A stretch of DNA of 64,000 nucleotides from Hydractinia symbiolongicarpus (taxonomy: Eukaryota > Cnidaria > Hydrozoa > Anthoathecata > Hydractiniidae). Below are positions 1 through 16,300 of the stretch, in pieces. A program made the translations under genes and the position numbers. Position 1 is the first letter of the stretch. Each line of letters opens with the position of its first letter. Under the pieces are notes generated by a model, which was not told where the DNA came from, searched no databases, and saw only the letters and a list, made by a program, of their open reading frames with translations. The stretch spans positions 2,478,001 to 2,542,000 of the forward strand of contig NC_079879.1 of the NCBI RefSeq assembly GCF_029227915.1, given 5' to 3'.

Positions 1-3000
1 TTAGATAAATAAGTCATTTTGTGCTGTGGGACCAATCGTAGTCCTTAGCACGCGCTGAAGAAATAGAGACAGTTTCAAAACCTAAATTTCATTAACTTTC
101 TAACAGTCTCAGGCCGCTTGAGCTACAACGGTTACGTCTTATATTGGTACCAACATGCATTTAGCGATATTTTTCTGACATTACTATGTTGCATCGCTTT
201 TAACAGTGAGGCGATTGACTGTAAGACTTAATTGAAATGATTTTGGACTTTGATCTTATAAATGCGATAAATGACACAATTTGACTCCAAGAAATAACAT
301 TCTCCTTAATTTGACATGATTGCTGGAATTCAGCTATTACAAAGGGCGCTGTGGTAGCGCTTTAATGAAAAATTTAGATGACTAAGTCATTTTGTACCAA
401 TCGTAGTCGTTAGCGCGTATTGAAGAAATAGAGAGTTTCAAAAACTACATTTCATTGACTCTATAACAGTATAGGTCCGCTTGAGTTACAACGGTTGCGT
501 CACATATTCTTACCAACATGTATTCAGCGATATTTTCCTGATATTAATAGGTTGCATCGCTTCTAACAGTGAAACGATTGACTGTGGGACTTAATTGAAT
601 TGATTTTGGACTTTGACCTTATAAATGTTATAAATGAGACAATTGGACTCCAAGAAATAACATCCTTCTTAGCTTGACATGATTGCTGGAACTCAGTGAT
701 TACTCAGAGCGCTATGGTAGCGCTTTAATGAAAAATTTAGAAGAAAAAGTCAGTTTTTACTGTGGGACCAATCCTAGCCGTTAACGCGCGCTGAAGAAAT
801 AGAGACAGTTTCAAAAACTACATTTCATTGACTTTCTAACAGTATAGGTCCGCTTGAGTTACAACGGTTGCGTCACATATTCGTACCAACATGTATTCAG
901 CGATATTTTTCTGATGTTACTAGGTAACATCACTTTTAACAGTGAAACGATTGACTGTGGGACTTAATTGAATTATTTTAGACTTCGACCTTATAAATGT
1001 GATAAATGACACAATTGGACTCCAAGAAATAACATTCTCCTTAATTTGACATGATTGCTGGAATTCAGCGATTACACAGAGTGCTGTGATAGCGCTTCAC
1101 TTAAAACTTTAGATAAATAAGTCATTGTGTAACGTGGGACCAATCCTAGCCGTTAGCGTTCGTTGAAGAAATAGAGACATTTTCAAAAATTACAATTCAT
1201 TGAATTTCCAGCGGTATCAATCCGTTTGAGTTACAACGCTTGCGTCACATATTCGTACCAACATTTGTTTTGCGATATTTTTCTGATATTACTAGGTTGC
1301 ATCGCTTTTAACAGTGAAACGATTGACAGTGGGACTTAATTGAACTGATTTTGGGTTTTAACCTTATAAATGTGATAAATGACACAATTGGACTCCAAGA
1401 AATAACATTCTTCTTAATTTGACATGATTGCTGGAACTCAGCGATTACACTGGGCGCTGTGGTAGCGCTTTCATGAAAAATTTAGATAAATAAGTCATTT
1501 TGTACTGTGGGACCAATCGTAGTCGTTAGCGCGCGCTGAAGAATTAGACGCAGTTTCAAAAACTACATTTCATTGATTTTCTAACGGTATAAGTCCGTTT
1601 CAGTTACAACGGTTGCGTCACATATTCGTACCAACATGTATTTAGCGGTATTTTTCTGATATTACTAGGTTGCATGGTTTTTAACAGTGAAGCGATTCAC
1701 TGTGGGACTTAATTGAATTGATTTTGGACTGTGACCATATAAATGTGATAAATCAGCCAATTTGACTCCAAGAAATAACATTCTTGTTAATCTGACATGA
1801 TTGCTGGAACTCAGCGATTACACAGGGTTATTTAAAAATTTAGATAAATAAGTCATTTTGTGCTGTGGGACCAATCGTAGTCCTTAGCACGCGCTGAAGA
1901 AATAGAGACAGTTTCAAAACCTACATTTCATTAACTTTCTAACAGTCTCAGGCCGCTTGAGCTACAACGGTTACGTCTTATATTCGTATCAACATGCATT
2001 TAGCGATATTTTTCTGACATTACTAGGTTGCATCGCTTTTAACAGTGAGGCGATTGACTGTAAGACTTAATTGAAATGATTTTGGACTTTGATCTTATAA
2101 ATGCGATAAATGACACAATTTGACTCCAAGAAATAACATTCTCCTTAATTTGACATGATTGCTGGAATTCAGCTATTACACAGGGCGCTGTGGTAGCGCT
2201 TTAATGAAAAATTTAGATGACTAAGTCATTTTGTACCGTGGGACCAATCGTAGTCGTTAGCGCATATTGAAGAAATAGAGAGTTTCAAAAACTACATTTC
2301 ATTGACTTTATAACAGTATAGGTCCGCTTGAGTTACAACGGTTGCGTCACATATTCTTACCAACATGTATTCAGCGATATTTTCCTGATATTAATAGGTT
2401 GCATCGCTTTTAACAGTGAAACGATTGACTGTGGGACTTAATTGAATTGATTTTGGACTTTGACCTTATAAATGTTATAAATGAGACAATTGGACTCCAA
2501 GAAATAACATCCTTCTTAGCTTGACATGATTGCTGGAACTCAGTGATTACTCAGAGCGCTATGGTAGCGCTTTAATGAAAAATTTAGAAGAAAAAGTCAG
2601 TTTTTACTGTGGGACCAATCCTAGCCGTTAACGCGCGCTGAAGAAATAGAGACAGTTTCAAAAACTACATTTCATTGACTTTCTAACAGTATAGGTCCGC
2701 TTGAGTTACAACGGTTGCGTCACATATTCGTACCAACATGTATTCAGCGATATTTTTCTGATTTTACTAGGTAGCATCACTTTTAACAGTGAAACGATTG
2801 ACTGTGGGACTTAATTGAATTATTTTGGACTTCGACCTTATAAATGTGATAAATGACACAATTGGACTGCAAGAAATACCATTCTCCCTAATTTGACATG
2901 ATTGCTGGAATTCAGCGATTAAACAGGGCGCTGTGATAGCGCTTCACTTAAAAATTTAGATAAATAAGTCATTGTGTAACGTGGGACCAATCCTAGCCGT

Positions 3001-3685
3001 TAGCGTTCGTTGAAGAAATAGAGACATTTTCAAAAATTACAACTCATTGAATTTCCAGCGGTATCAATCCGTTTGAGTTTCAACGCTTGAGTCACATATT
3101 CGTACCAACATTTGTTTTGCGATATTTTTCTGATATTACTAGGTTGCATCGCTTTTAACAGTGAAACGATTGACGGTGGGACTTAATTAGAGTGATTTTG
3201 GGTTTAAACCTGATAAATGTGATAAATGACACAATTGGACTCCAAGAAATAACATTCTTCTTAATTTGACATGATTGCTGGAACTCAGCGATTACACTGG
3301 GCGCTGTGTACCGCTTTAATGAAAAATTTAGATAAATAAGTCACTTTGTTCTGTGGGACCAATCGTAGTCGTTAGCGCGCGCTGAAGAAATAGACGCAGT
3401 TTCAAAAACTACATTTCATTGATTTTCTAACGGTATAAGTCCGTTTCAGTTACAACGGTTGCGTCACATATTCGTACCAACATGTATTTAGCGGTATTTT
3501 TCTGATATTACTAGGTTGCATGGTTTTTAACAGTGAAGCGATTGACTGTGGGACTTAATTGAATTGATTTTGGACTTTGACCATATAAATGTGATAAATG
3601 AGCCAATTTGACTCCAAGAAATAACATGCTTCATAATCTTACATGATTGCTGGAACTCAGCGATTACACAGGGTTATTTAAAAAT
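1..3685. repeat. Two copies of a five-monomer higher-order repeat (~1.84 kb)
   Basis: Positions 1-1,839 and 1,840-3,685 align monomer for monomer. The variant features recur in the same order: the GTGCTGTGGGACC monomer, the monomer with TTTAGATGACTAAG, the monomer with TTTAGAAGAAAAAGTC, the one with AACGTGGGACC, and the one ending in the short ACACAGGGTTATTT form. Adjacent monomers within a unit are clearly more different from each other than corresponding monomers between units. That is the definition of higher-order structure. The third unit, from 3,686, starts the same way but soon mixes monomer types. Confidence 0.9.
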
Positions 3686-6600
3686 TTAGATAAATAAGTC
3701 ATTTTGTACTGTGGGACCAATCGTAGCCCTTAGCACGCGCTGAAGAAATAGAGACAGTTTCAAAAACTACATTTCATTGACTTTCTAACAGTCTCAGTCC
3801 GCTTGATCTACAACGGTTGCGTCTTATATTCGTACCAACATGTATTTAGCGATATTTTTCTGACATTACTATGTTGCATCGCTTTTAACAGTGAGGCGAT
3901 TGACTGTGAGACCTAATTGAAATGGTTTTGGACTTTGATCTTTTAAATGTGATAACTGACACAATGTGACTCCAAGAACTAACATTCTCCTTAATTTAAC
4001 ATGATTGCTGGAATTCAGCGATTGCACTGGGCGCTGTGATGGCGCTTCATTTAAAAAATTTGGATAAATAAGCCATTTTGTACTGTGGGACCAATCGTAG
4101 TCGTTAGCGCGGGCTGAAGAAATAGAGACAGTTTCAAAGACTTCATTTCATTGACTTTCTAACAGTATTAGTCCGCTTGAGTTACAACTGTTGCGTCTTA
4201 TATTCGTACCAACATGTATTTAGCGATTTTTTTCTGATGTTACTAGGTTACATCGCTTTTAACAGTGAAGCAATTGACTGTGGGACTTAATTGAATTGAT
4301 TTTGGACTTTGACCTTATAAATGTTATCAATGAGACAATTGGACTCCAAGAAATAACATCCTTCTTAGCTTGACATGATTGCTGGAACTCAGTGATTACT
4401 CAGGGCGCTATGGTAACGCTTTAATGAAAAATTTAGATAAAAAAGTCAGTTTTTACTGTGGGACCAATCCTAGCCGTTAACGCGCGCTGAGAAAGCAGAG
4501 ACAGTTTCCAAAACTGCATTTCATTGATTTTCTAACAGTATAGGTCCGCTTGAGTTACAACGGTTGCGTCACATATTCGTACCAACATGTATTCAGCAGT
4601 GAAACGATTGACTGTGGGACTTAATTGAATTATTTTGGACTTCGACCTTATAAATGTGATAAATGACACAATTGGACTCCAAGAAATAACATTCTCCTTA
4701 ATTTGACATGATTGCTGGAATTCAGCGATTACACAGGGTGCTGTGATAGCGCTTCACTTAAAAATTTAGATAAATAAGTCATTGTGTAACGTGGGACCAA
4801 TCCTAGCCGTTAGCGTTCGTTGAAGAAATAGAGACATTTTCAAATATTACAATTCATTGGATTTCCAGCGGTATCAATCCGTTTGAGTTACAACGCTTGC
4901 GTCTTATATTCGTACCAACATGTATTTAGCGATTTTTTTCTGATGTTACTAGGTTACATCGCTTTTAACAGTGAAGCGATTGACTGTGGGACTTAATTGA
5001 ATTGATTTTGGTCTTTGACCTTATAAATGTTATAAATGAGACAATTGGACTCCAAGAAATAACATCCTTCTTAGCTTGACATGATTGCTGGAACTCAGTG
5101 ATTACTCAGGGCGCAATGGTAGCGCTTTAATGAAAAATTTAGATAAAAAATCAGTTTTTACTGTGGGACCAATCCTAGCCGTTAACGCGCGCTGAGAAAA
5201 CAGAGACAGTTTCCAAAACTACATTTCATTGATTTTCTAACGGTATAAGTCCGTTTCAGTTACAACGGTTGCGTCACATATTCGTACCAACATGTATTTA
5301 GCGGTATTTTTCTGATATTACTAGGTTGCATGGTTTTTAACAGTGAAGCGATTGACTGTGGGACTTAATTGAATTGATTTTGAACTTTGACCATATAAAT
5401 GTGATAAATGAGCCAATTTGACTCCAAGAAATAACATTCTCCTTAATTTAACATGATTGCTGGAATTCAGCGATTACACAGGGTGCTGTGATAGCGCTTC
5501 ACTTAAAAATTTAGATAAGTAAGTCATTGTGTAACGTGGGACCAATCCTAGCCGTTAGCGTTCGTTGAAGAAATAGAGACATTTTCAAAAATTACAATTC
5601 ATTGAATTTCCAGCGTTATCAATCCGTTTGAGTTACAACGCTTGCGTCACATATTCGTACCAACATTTGTTTTGCGATATTTTTCTGATATTACTAGGTT
5701 GCATCGCTTTTAACAGTGAAACGATTGACGGTGGGACTTAAATGAACTGATTTTGGGATTTAACCTTATAAATGTGATAAATAACACAATTGGACTCCAA
5801 GAAATAACATTCTTCTTAATTTCACATGATTGCTGGAACTGAGCGATTACACTGGGCGCTGTGGTAGCGCTTTCATGAAAAATTTAGATAAATAAGTCAC
5901 TTCGTACTGTGGGACCAATCGTAGTTGTTACCGCGCGCTGAAGAAATAGAGGCAGTTTCAAAAACTACATTTCATTGACTTTCTAACAGTAGCAGTCCGC
6001 TTGAGTTACAACGGTTGTGTCTTATATTCGTACCAACATGTATTTAGCGATTTTTTTCTGATGTTACTAGGTTACATCGCTTTTAACAGTGAAGCGATTG
6101 ACTGTGGGACTTAATTGAATTGATTTTGGACTTTGACCTCATAAATGTTATAAATGAGACAATTGGACTCCAAGAAATAACATCCTTCTTAGCTTGACAT
6201 GATTGCTGGAACTCAGTGATTACTCAGAGCGCTATGGTAGCGCTTCAATGAAAAATTTAGATAAAAAAGTCAGTTTTTACTGTGGGACCAATCCTAGTCG
6301 TTAACGCGCGCTGAGAAAACAGAGACAGTTTCCAAAACTACATTTCATTGATTTTCTAACAGTATAGGTCCGCTTGAGTTACAACGGTTGCGTCACATAT
6401 TCGTACCAACATGTATTTAGCGGTATTTTTCTGATAATTCTAGGTTGCATGGTTTTTAACAGTGAAGCGATTGACTGTGGTCCTTAATTGAATTGATTTT
6501 GGACTTTGATCTTATAAATGCGATAAATGACACAATTTGACTCCAAGAAATAACATTCTCCTTAATTTGACATGATTGCTGGAATTCAGCTATTACACAG

Positions 6601-9600
6601 GGCGTTGTGGTAGCGCTTTATTGAAAAATTTAGATGAATAAGTCATTTTGCACCGTGGGACCAATCGTAGTCGTTAGCGCGTGCTGAAGAAATAGAGAGT
6701 TTCAAAAACTACATTTCATTGACTTTATAACAGTATAGGTCCGCTTGAGTTACAACGGTTGCGTCACATATTCGTACCAACATGTATTCAGCAGTGAAAC
6801 GATTGACTGTGGGACTTAATTGAATTATTTTGGACTTCGACCTTATAAATGTGATAAATGACACAATTGGACTCCAAGAAATAACATTCTCTTTAATTTA
6901 ACATGATTGCTGGAATTCAGCGATTACACAGGGTGCTGTGATAGCGCTTCACTTAAAAATTTAGATAAATAAGTTATTTTTTACTGTGGGACCAATCGTA
7001 GCCTTTAGCACGCGCTGAAGAATTGGAGACAGTTTCAAAAACGAAAATTCATTGACTTCTTAGCGGTATCAATCCGTTTGAGTTTCAACAGTTGCGGCAC
7101 ATAATCGTACCAACATGTATTTAGCCATATATTTCTGATATTACTAGGCTGCATCGCTTTTAACAGTGAAACGATTGACTGCGGGCCTTAATTGAACTGA
7201 TTTTGAACTGTGACCTTATAAATGTTATAATTGAGAAAATTGGAATCCAAGAAATAACATTCTCCTTAATTTGACATGATTTCTGTAATTCAGGGATTAC
7301 ATTGGGCGCTGTGTTAGCACCTTATTTAAAAATTTAGGTAAATAAGTCATTTCGAATGTGGGACCAAGCCTAGCCGTTAACCCGCGCTGAGAAAACAGAG
7401 ACAGTTTCCAAAACAACGTTTCATTGATTTTCTAACGGTATAACTCCGTTTCAGTTACAACGGTTGCGTCACATATTCGTACCAACATGTATTTAGCGGT
7501 ATTTTTCTGATATTACTAAGTTCTCTGGCTTTTAACATTGAAGCGATTGACTGTGGGATTTAATTGAACTGATTTTGGATTTTGACCTTACAAATGTGAT
7601 AAATGAGCCAATTTGACTCTAAGAAATAACATTCTTCTTAATCTGCCCTGATTGCTGGAATTCAGCGATTACACAGTGTTATTTAAAAATTTAGATAAAT
7701 AAGTCATTTTGTACTGCGGGACCAATCGTAGCCCTTAGCACGCTCCAAAGAAATGGAGACAGTTTCGAAAACTACATTTCATTGACTTTCCAACAGTCTC
7801 AGTCCGCTTGAGTTACAACGGTTGCGTCTTATATTCGTACCAACATGTATTTAGCGATATTTTTCTGATATTACTAGGTTGCATCGTTTTTAACAGTGAG
7901 GCGATTGACTGTGAGACTTAATTGAAATGATTTTGGACTTTGATCTTATAAATGTGATAAATGACACAATTTGACTCCAAGAAATAACATTCTTCTTAAT
8001 TTGACATGATTGCTGGAACTCAGCGATTACACTGGGCGCTATGGTAACGCTTTAATGAAAAATTTAGATAAAAAAGTCAGTTTTTACTGTGGGACCAATC
8101 CCGGCCGCTAACGCGCGCTGAGAAAACGGAGACAGTTTCCAAAACTACATTTCATTGATTTTCTAACGGTATAAGTCCGTTTCAGTTACAGCGGTTGCGT
8201 CACATATTTGTACCAACATGTATTTAGCGGTATTTTTCTGATATTACCAGGTTGCATGGCTTTTAACAGTGAAGCGATTGGCTGCCGGACTTAATAGAAC
8301 TGATTTTGGACTTTGACCTTACAAATGTGATAAATGAGCCAATGTGACTCCAAGAAATAACATTCTTCTTAATCTGACATGATTGCTGGAACTCAGCGAT
8401 TGCACAGTGTTATTTAAAAATTTAGATAAATAAGTCATTTTATACTGTGGGACCAATCGTAGGCCTTAGCACGCGCTAAAGAAATAGAGACAGTTTCAAA
8501 AACTACATTTCATTGACTTTCCAACAGTCTCAGTCCGCTTTAGTTACAACGGTTGCGTCACGTATTCGTACCAACATGTATTTAACGATATTTTTCTGAT
8601 ATTACCAGGTTGCATCACTTTTAACAGTGAAACGATTGACTGTGGGACTTAATGGAACTGATTTTGGACTTCACCTTATAAATGTTATAAGTGAGATAAT
8701 TGGACTCCAAGAAATAACATTCTTCTTAATTTGACATGATTGCTGGAACTCAGTGATTACACTGGGCGCTGTGGTAGCGCCTTGTTTAAAAATGTATATA
8801 AATAAGTCATTTTTTACTGTGGGACCAATCCTACCCGTTAGCGCGCGGAAGAAGTAGAGACAGTTTCAAAACCTACATTTCATTGACTTTCTAACGGTAT
8901 CAGTCCGTTTGAGTTACAACGGTTGCATCACATATTCGTACCAAAATGTATTTAACGATATTTTTCTGATATTACTAGGTTGCATCGCTGTTAACAGTGA
9001 AACGATTGACTGTGGAACTTAATTGAACTAATTTTGGACTTTGACCTTATAAATGTTATAAATGAAACAATTGGACTCCAAGAGATAACATTCTTCTTAA
9101 TTTGACATGATTGCTGGAACTCAGCGATTACACTGGGCGCTGTGGTAGCGCCTTATTTAAAAATTTAGATAAATAAGTTATTTTTTACTGTGGGACCAAT
9201 CGTAGCCTTTAGCACGCGCTGAAGAAATGGAGACAGTTTCAAAAACAAAAATTCATTGACTTCTTAGCGGTATCAATCCGTTTGAGTTTCAACGGTTGCG
9301 GCACATAATCGTACCAACATGTATTTAGCCATATATTTCTGATATTACTAGGTTGCATCGCTTTGAACAGTGAAACGATTGACTGTGGGCCTTAATTGAA
9401 CTGTTTTTGAACTGTGACCTTATAAATGTTATAATTGAGAAAATTGGAATCCAAGAAATAACATTCTCCTTAATTTGACATGATTTCTGTAATTCAGGGA
9501 TTACACTGGGCGCTGTGTTAGCGCCTTATTTAAAAATTTAGGTAAATAAGTCATTTCGAATGTGGGACCAAGCCTAGCCGTTAACCCGCGCTGAGAAAAC

Positions 9601-12600
9601 AGAGACAGTTTCCAAAACAACGTTTCATTGATTTTCTAACGGTATAACTCCGTTTCAGTTACAACGGTTGCGTCACATATTCGTACCAACATGTATTTAG
9701 CGGTATTTTTCTGATATTACTAAGTTCCCTGGCTTTTAACATTGAAGCGATTGACTGTGGGATTTAATTGAATTGATTTTGGATTTTGACCTTACAAATG
9801 TGATAAATGAGCCAATTTGACTCCAAGAAATAACATTCTTCTTAATCTGCCATGATTGCTGGAACTCAGCGATTACACAGTGTTATTTAAAAATTTAGAT
9901 AAATAAGTCATTTTGTACTGCGGGACCAATCGTAGTCCTTAGCACGCTCCAAAGAAATGGAGACAGTTTCAAAAACTACATTTCATTGACTTTCCAACAG
10001 TCTCAGTCCGCTTGAGTTACAAAGGTTGCGTCTTATATTCGTACCAACATGTATTTAGCGATATTTTTCTGACATTACTAGGTTGCATCGCTTTTAACAG
10101 TGAGGCGATTGACTGTGACACTTAATTGAACTGATTTTGGACTTTGATCTTATAAATGTGATAAATGACACAATTTGACTCCAAGAAATAACATTCTCCT
10201 TAACTTGACATGATTGCTGGAATTCAGCGATTACACTGGCCGCTGTGATGGCGCTTCATTTAAAAACGTATATAAATAAGTCATTTTTTACTGTTAGAGC
10301 AATCTTACCCGTTTGCGCACTGAAGAAGTAGAGACAGTTTCAAAACCTACCTTTCATTGACTTTCTAACGGTATCCGTCCGTTTGAGTTACAACGGTTGC
10401 ATCACATATTCGTACCAAAATGGATTTAACGATATTATTCTGATATTACTAGGTTCCATCGCTGTTAACAGTGAAACGATTGACTGTGTGACTTAATTGA
10501 AATAATTTTGGACTTTGACATCATAAATGTTATAAATGAAACAATTGGACTCAAAGAGATAACATTCTTCTTAATTTAACATGATTGCTGGAACTCAGCG
10601 ATTACATTGGGCGTTGTGGTAGTGCCTCATTTAAAAATTTAGATAAATAAGTCATTTTGTACTGTGGGACCAATCGCAGCATTTAGCACGCGCTGAAGAA
10701 ATGGAGAAAGTTTTCAAAACTACATTTCATTGATTTTCTAACGGTATAACTCCGTTTCAGTTACAACGGTTGCGTCACATATTCGTACCAACATGTATTT
10801 AGCGGTATTTTTCTGATATTACTAGGTTGCATGGCTTTTAACAGTGAAACGATTGACTGTGGGCCTTAATTGAACTGATTTTGAATTATGACCTTATAAA
10901 TGTTATGATTGAGACAATTGGACTCCAAGAAATAACATTCTCCTTAATTTGACATGATTTCTGTAATTCAGGGATTACAATGGGCGCTGTGATAGCGCCT
11001 CATTTAAAAATTTAGATAAATAAGTCATTTCGAATGTGGGACCAAGCCTAGCCGTTAACGCGCGCTGAGAAAACAGAGAAAGTTTCCAAAACTACATTTC
11101 ATTGATTTTCTAACGGTATAACTCCGTTTCAGTTACAACGGTTGCGTCACATATTCGTACCAACATGTATTTAGCGGTATTTTTCTGATATTACTAGGTT
11201 GCATGGCTTTTAACAGTGAAGCAATTGACTTTGGGACTTAATTGAATTGATTTTGGACTTTGATCTTATAAATGTGATAAATGACACAATTTGACTCCAA
11301 GAAATAACATTCTCCTTAACTTGACATGATTGCTGCAATTCAGCGATTGCACTGGGCGCTGTGATGGCGCTTCATTTAAAAATTTGGATGAATATGTCAT
11401 TTTGTAATGTGGGACCACTTGTAGCCCATAGCGCGCAAAAGAGATAGAGACAGTTTCAAAAACGAAATTTTATTGACTTTCTAAGGGTAGCAGTGCGTTT
11501 GAGATACAACGGTTGCGTCACATATTTGTACCAACATGTATTTAGCGATATTTTTCTGATATTACTAGGTTGCATCGCTTTTCACGGTGAAACGATTGAC
11601 GCTGGAACTTAATTAAACTGATTTTGGACTTTGACCTTATATATGTTATAGATGAGACAATTGGACTCCAAGAAATAACATTCTTTTTAATTTGACATGA
11701 TTGCAGGAACTCAGCGAATACACTGGGCGCTGTGGTAGCGCTTTAATGAAAAATTTAGATAAATAAGTCACTTCGTACTGTGGAACCAATCGTAGTTGTT
11801 ACCGCGCGCTGAAGAAATAGAGGCAGTTTCAAAAACTACATTTCATTGACTTTCTAACAGTATCAGTCCGCTTGAGTTACAACAGTTGCGTCTTATATTC
11901 GTACCAACATGTATTTAGCAATACTTTTCTGATGTCACTAGGTTACATTGCTTTTAACAGTGAAGCGATTGACTGTGGGACTTAATTGAATTGACTTTGG
12001 ACTTTGACCTTATAAATCTTATAAATGAGACAATTAGACTCCAAGAAATAACATTCTTCTTAAATTGACATGATTGCTGGAACTAAACGATTACACTGGG
12101 CGCAGTGGTAGCGCTTTAATGGAAAATTTGTATAAATAAGTCATTTTGTACTGTGGGACCAATCGTAGTCGTTAGTGCGCGCTGAAGAAATAGAGACATT
12201 TTCAAAACTTACAATTCATTGAATTTCCAGCGGTATCAATCCGTTTGAGTTACAACGGTTGGGTCACATATTCGTACCAACATTTATTTTGAGATGTTTT
12301 TCTGATATTACTAGGTTGCATGGCTTTTAACAGTGAAGCAATTGACTTTGGGACTTAATTGAACTGATTTTGGATTTTGACCTTATAAATGTCATAAATG
12401 AGACAATTGGACTCCAAGAAACTACATTCTTCTTAATTTGACATGATTGCTGGAACTCAGCGATTACACTTGGCGCTGTGGTAGCGCTTTAATGAAAAAT
12501 TTAGATAAATAAGTCATTTTGTACTGTGGGACCAATCGTAGTCGAGAGTGCGCGCTGAAGAAATAGAGACATTTTCAAAACTTACAATTCATTGAATTTC

Positions 12601-13399
12601 CAGCGGTATCAATCCGTTTGAGTTATAACGGTTGGGTCACATATTCGTACCGACATTTATTTTGAGATGTTTTTCTGATATTACTAGGTTGCATGGCTTT
12701 TAACAGTGAAGCAATTGACTTTGGGACTTAATTGAACTGATTTTGGATTTTGACCTTATAAATGTCATAAATGAGACAATTGGACTCCAAGAAACTACAT
12801 TCTTCTTAATTTGACATGATTGCTGGAACTCAGCGATTACACTTGGCGCTGTGGTAGCGCTTTAATGAAAAATTTAGATAAATAAGTCATTTTGTACTGT
12901 GGGACCAATCGTAGTCGAGAGTGCGCGCTGAAGAAATAGAGAAATTTTCAAAAACTAAATTTCATTGACTTTTTAACAGTAGCAGTGCGTTTGAGTTACA
13001 ACGGTGCGTCACATGTCCGTACCAACATGTATTTAGCGATGTTGTTCTGATATTACTAGGTTGCATCGCATTAACAGTGAAACGATTGACTGTGGGACTT
13101 AATGGAACTGATTTTGGACATTCACCTTATAAATGTTATAAGTGAGACAATTGGACTCCAAGAAATAACATTCTTCTTAATTTGACATGATTGCTGGAAC
13201 TCAGTGATTACACAGGGCGCTGTGATAGCGCTTTAATGAAAAATGTAGATAAAAAAATTAGTTTTTACTGTGGGACCAATCCCAGCCGCTAACGCGCGCT
13301 GAGAAAACAGAGACAGTTTCCAAAACTACATTTCATTGATTTTCTAACGGTATAAGTCCGTTTAAGTTACAACGGTTGCGTCACATATTTGTACCAACA

Positions 13400-16300
13400 T
13401 GTATTTAGCGATACTTTTCTGATATTAACAGGTTGCATCGCTTTAAACAGTGAAACGATTGATTGTGGAACATAATTGAACTGATTTTGGACTTTGATCT
13501 TTTAAATGTGATAAATGACACAATTTGACTCCAAGAATTAACATTCTCCTTAATTTGACAGATTGCTGGATTTCAGCGATTGCACTAGGCGCTGTGGTGG
13601 CGCTTCATTTAAAAATTTGGATAAATATGTCATTTTGTAATGTGGGACCAATCGTAGCCCATAGCGCACTGAAGAGATAGAGACAGTTTCAAAAACAAAT
13701 TTTCATTGACTTTCTAACGGTAGCAGTCCGTTTGAGTTACAACGGTTGCGTCACTTATTCGTACCAACATCTATTTAGCGATATTTCTCTGATATTACTA
13801 GGTTGCATCGCTTTTAACAGTGAAACGATAAACTGTGGGACTTAATTGAATTATTTTGGAATTCGACCTTATAAATGTTATAAATGAGACAATTGGACTC
13901 CAAGAAATAACATTCTTCTTATTTGACATGATTGCTGGAACTCAGCGATTACACTGGGCGCTGTGGCAGCGCTTTATTGAAAAAATTGGATAAATAAGTC
14001 ATTTTGTACTGTGGGACCAATCGTAGACAATAGCGCACGCTGAAGAGATAGAGACAGTTTCAAAAGCTACATTTCATTGAGTTTCTAATGGTAGCAGTCC
14101 GTTTGAGTTACAACGGTTGCGTCACATATTCGTACCAACATGTATTTAGCGATTTTTTTCTGATATTACTAGGTTGCATCGCTGTTAACAGTGAAACGAT
14201 TGACTGTGGGACTTAATTGAATTATTTAGGACTTCGACCTTATAAATGTGATAAATGACACAATTGGACACCAAGAAATAACATTCTCCTTAATTTGACA
14301 TGATTGCTGGAATTCTGTGATTACACTGGGCGCTGTGGTAGCGGTTTAATGAAAAATTTGTATAAAAAGTCATTTTGTACTGTGGGACCAATCGTAGTCG
14401 CTGGCGCGCGCTGAAGAAATAGAGACAGTTTCAAAAACTACATTCCATTGACTTTCTAACAGTATCAGTCCGCTTGAGTTACAACGGTTGCGTCACATGT
14501 TCGTACCAACATGTATTTAACGATACTTTTCTGATATTACCAGGTTGCATCGCTTTAAACAGTGAAACGATTGATTGTGGAACATAATTGAACTGATTTT
14601 GGACTTTGATCTTTTAAATGTGATAAATGACACAATTTGACTCCAAGAAATAACATTCTCCTTAATTTGACAGATTGCTGGATTTCAGCGATTGCACTAG
14701 GCGCTGTGGTGGCGCTTCATTTAAAAATTTGGATAAATATGTCATTTTGTAATGTGGGACCAATCGTAGCCCATAGCGTGCTGAAGAGATAGAGACAGTT
14801 TCAAAAACGAATTTTCATTGACTTTCTAACGGTAGCAGTCCGTTTGAGTTACAACGGTTGCGTCACTTATTCGTACCAACATCTATTTAGCGATATTTCT
14901 CTGATATTACTAGGTTGCATCGCTTTTAACAGTGAAGCGATTGACTGTGAGCCTTAATTGAATTGATTTTGGACCTTGATCTTATAAATGTGATAAATGA
15001 CACAATTTGTCTCCAAGAAATAACATTCTTCTTAATCTGACATGATTGCTGGAACTCAGGGATTACACGGTGTTATTTAAAAATTTAGATAAATAAGTCT
15101 TTTTGTACTGTGGGACCAATCGTAGGCCTTAGCACGCGCTGAAGAAATAGAGACAGTTTCAAAAACTACATTTCATTGACTTTCTAACAGTCTCAGTCCG
15201 CTTGAGTTACAACAGCTGCGTCTTATATTCGTACCAACATGTATTTAGCGATATTTTTCTGATATTACTAGGTTGCATCGCTTTTAACAGTGAGGCGATT
15301 GACTGTGAGCCTTAATTGAACTGATTTTGGACCTTGATCTTATAAATGTGATAAATGACACAATTTGTCTCCAAGAAATAACATTCTTCTTAATCTGACA
15401 TGATTGCTGGAACTCAGGGATTACACAGTGTTATTTAAAAATTTAGATAAATAAGTCTTTTTGTACTGTGGGACCAATCGTAGGCCTTAGCACGCGCTGA
15501 AGAAATAGAGACAGTTTCAAAAACTACATTTCATTGACTTTCTAACAGTCTCAGTCCGCTTGAGTTACAACAGCTGCGTCTTATATTCGCACCAACATGT
15601 ATTTAGCGATATTTTTCTGATATTACTAGGTTGCATCGCTTTTAACAGGGAGGCGATTGAGTGTGAGCCTTAATTGAACTGATTTTGGACCTTGATCTTA
15701 TAAATGTGATAAATGACACAATTTGACTCCAAGAAATAACAATCTTCTTAATTTGACATGATTGCTGGAACTCAGTGATTACACAGGGCGCTGTGATAGC
15801 GCTTTAATGAAAAGTCTAGATAAAAAAATCAGTTTTTACTGTGGGACTAATCCCAGCCGCTAACGCGCGCTGATAAAACAGAGACAGTTTCCAAAATTAC
15901 ATTTCATTGACTTTCTAACAGTCTCAGTCCGCTTGAGTTACAACAGCTGCGTCTTATATTCGCACCAACATGTATTTAGCGATATTTTTCTGATTTTACT
16001 AGGTTGCATCGCTTTTAACAGGGAGGCGATTGAGTGTGAGCCTTAATTGAACTGATTTTGGACCTTGATCTTATAAATGTGATAAATGACACAATTTGAC
16101 ACCAAGAAATAACATTCTCCTTAATTTGACATGATTGCTGGAATTCTGCGATTACACTGGGCGCTGTGGTAGCGGTTTAATGAAAAATTTGTATAAATAA
16201 GTCATTTTGTACTGTGGGACCAATCGTAGTCGTTAGCGCGCGCTGAAGAAATAGAGACAGTTTCAAAAACTACATTCCATTGACTTTCTAACAGTATCAG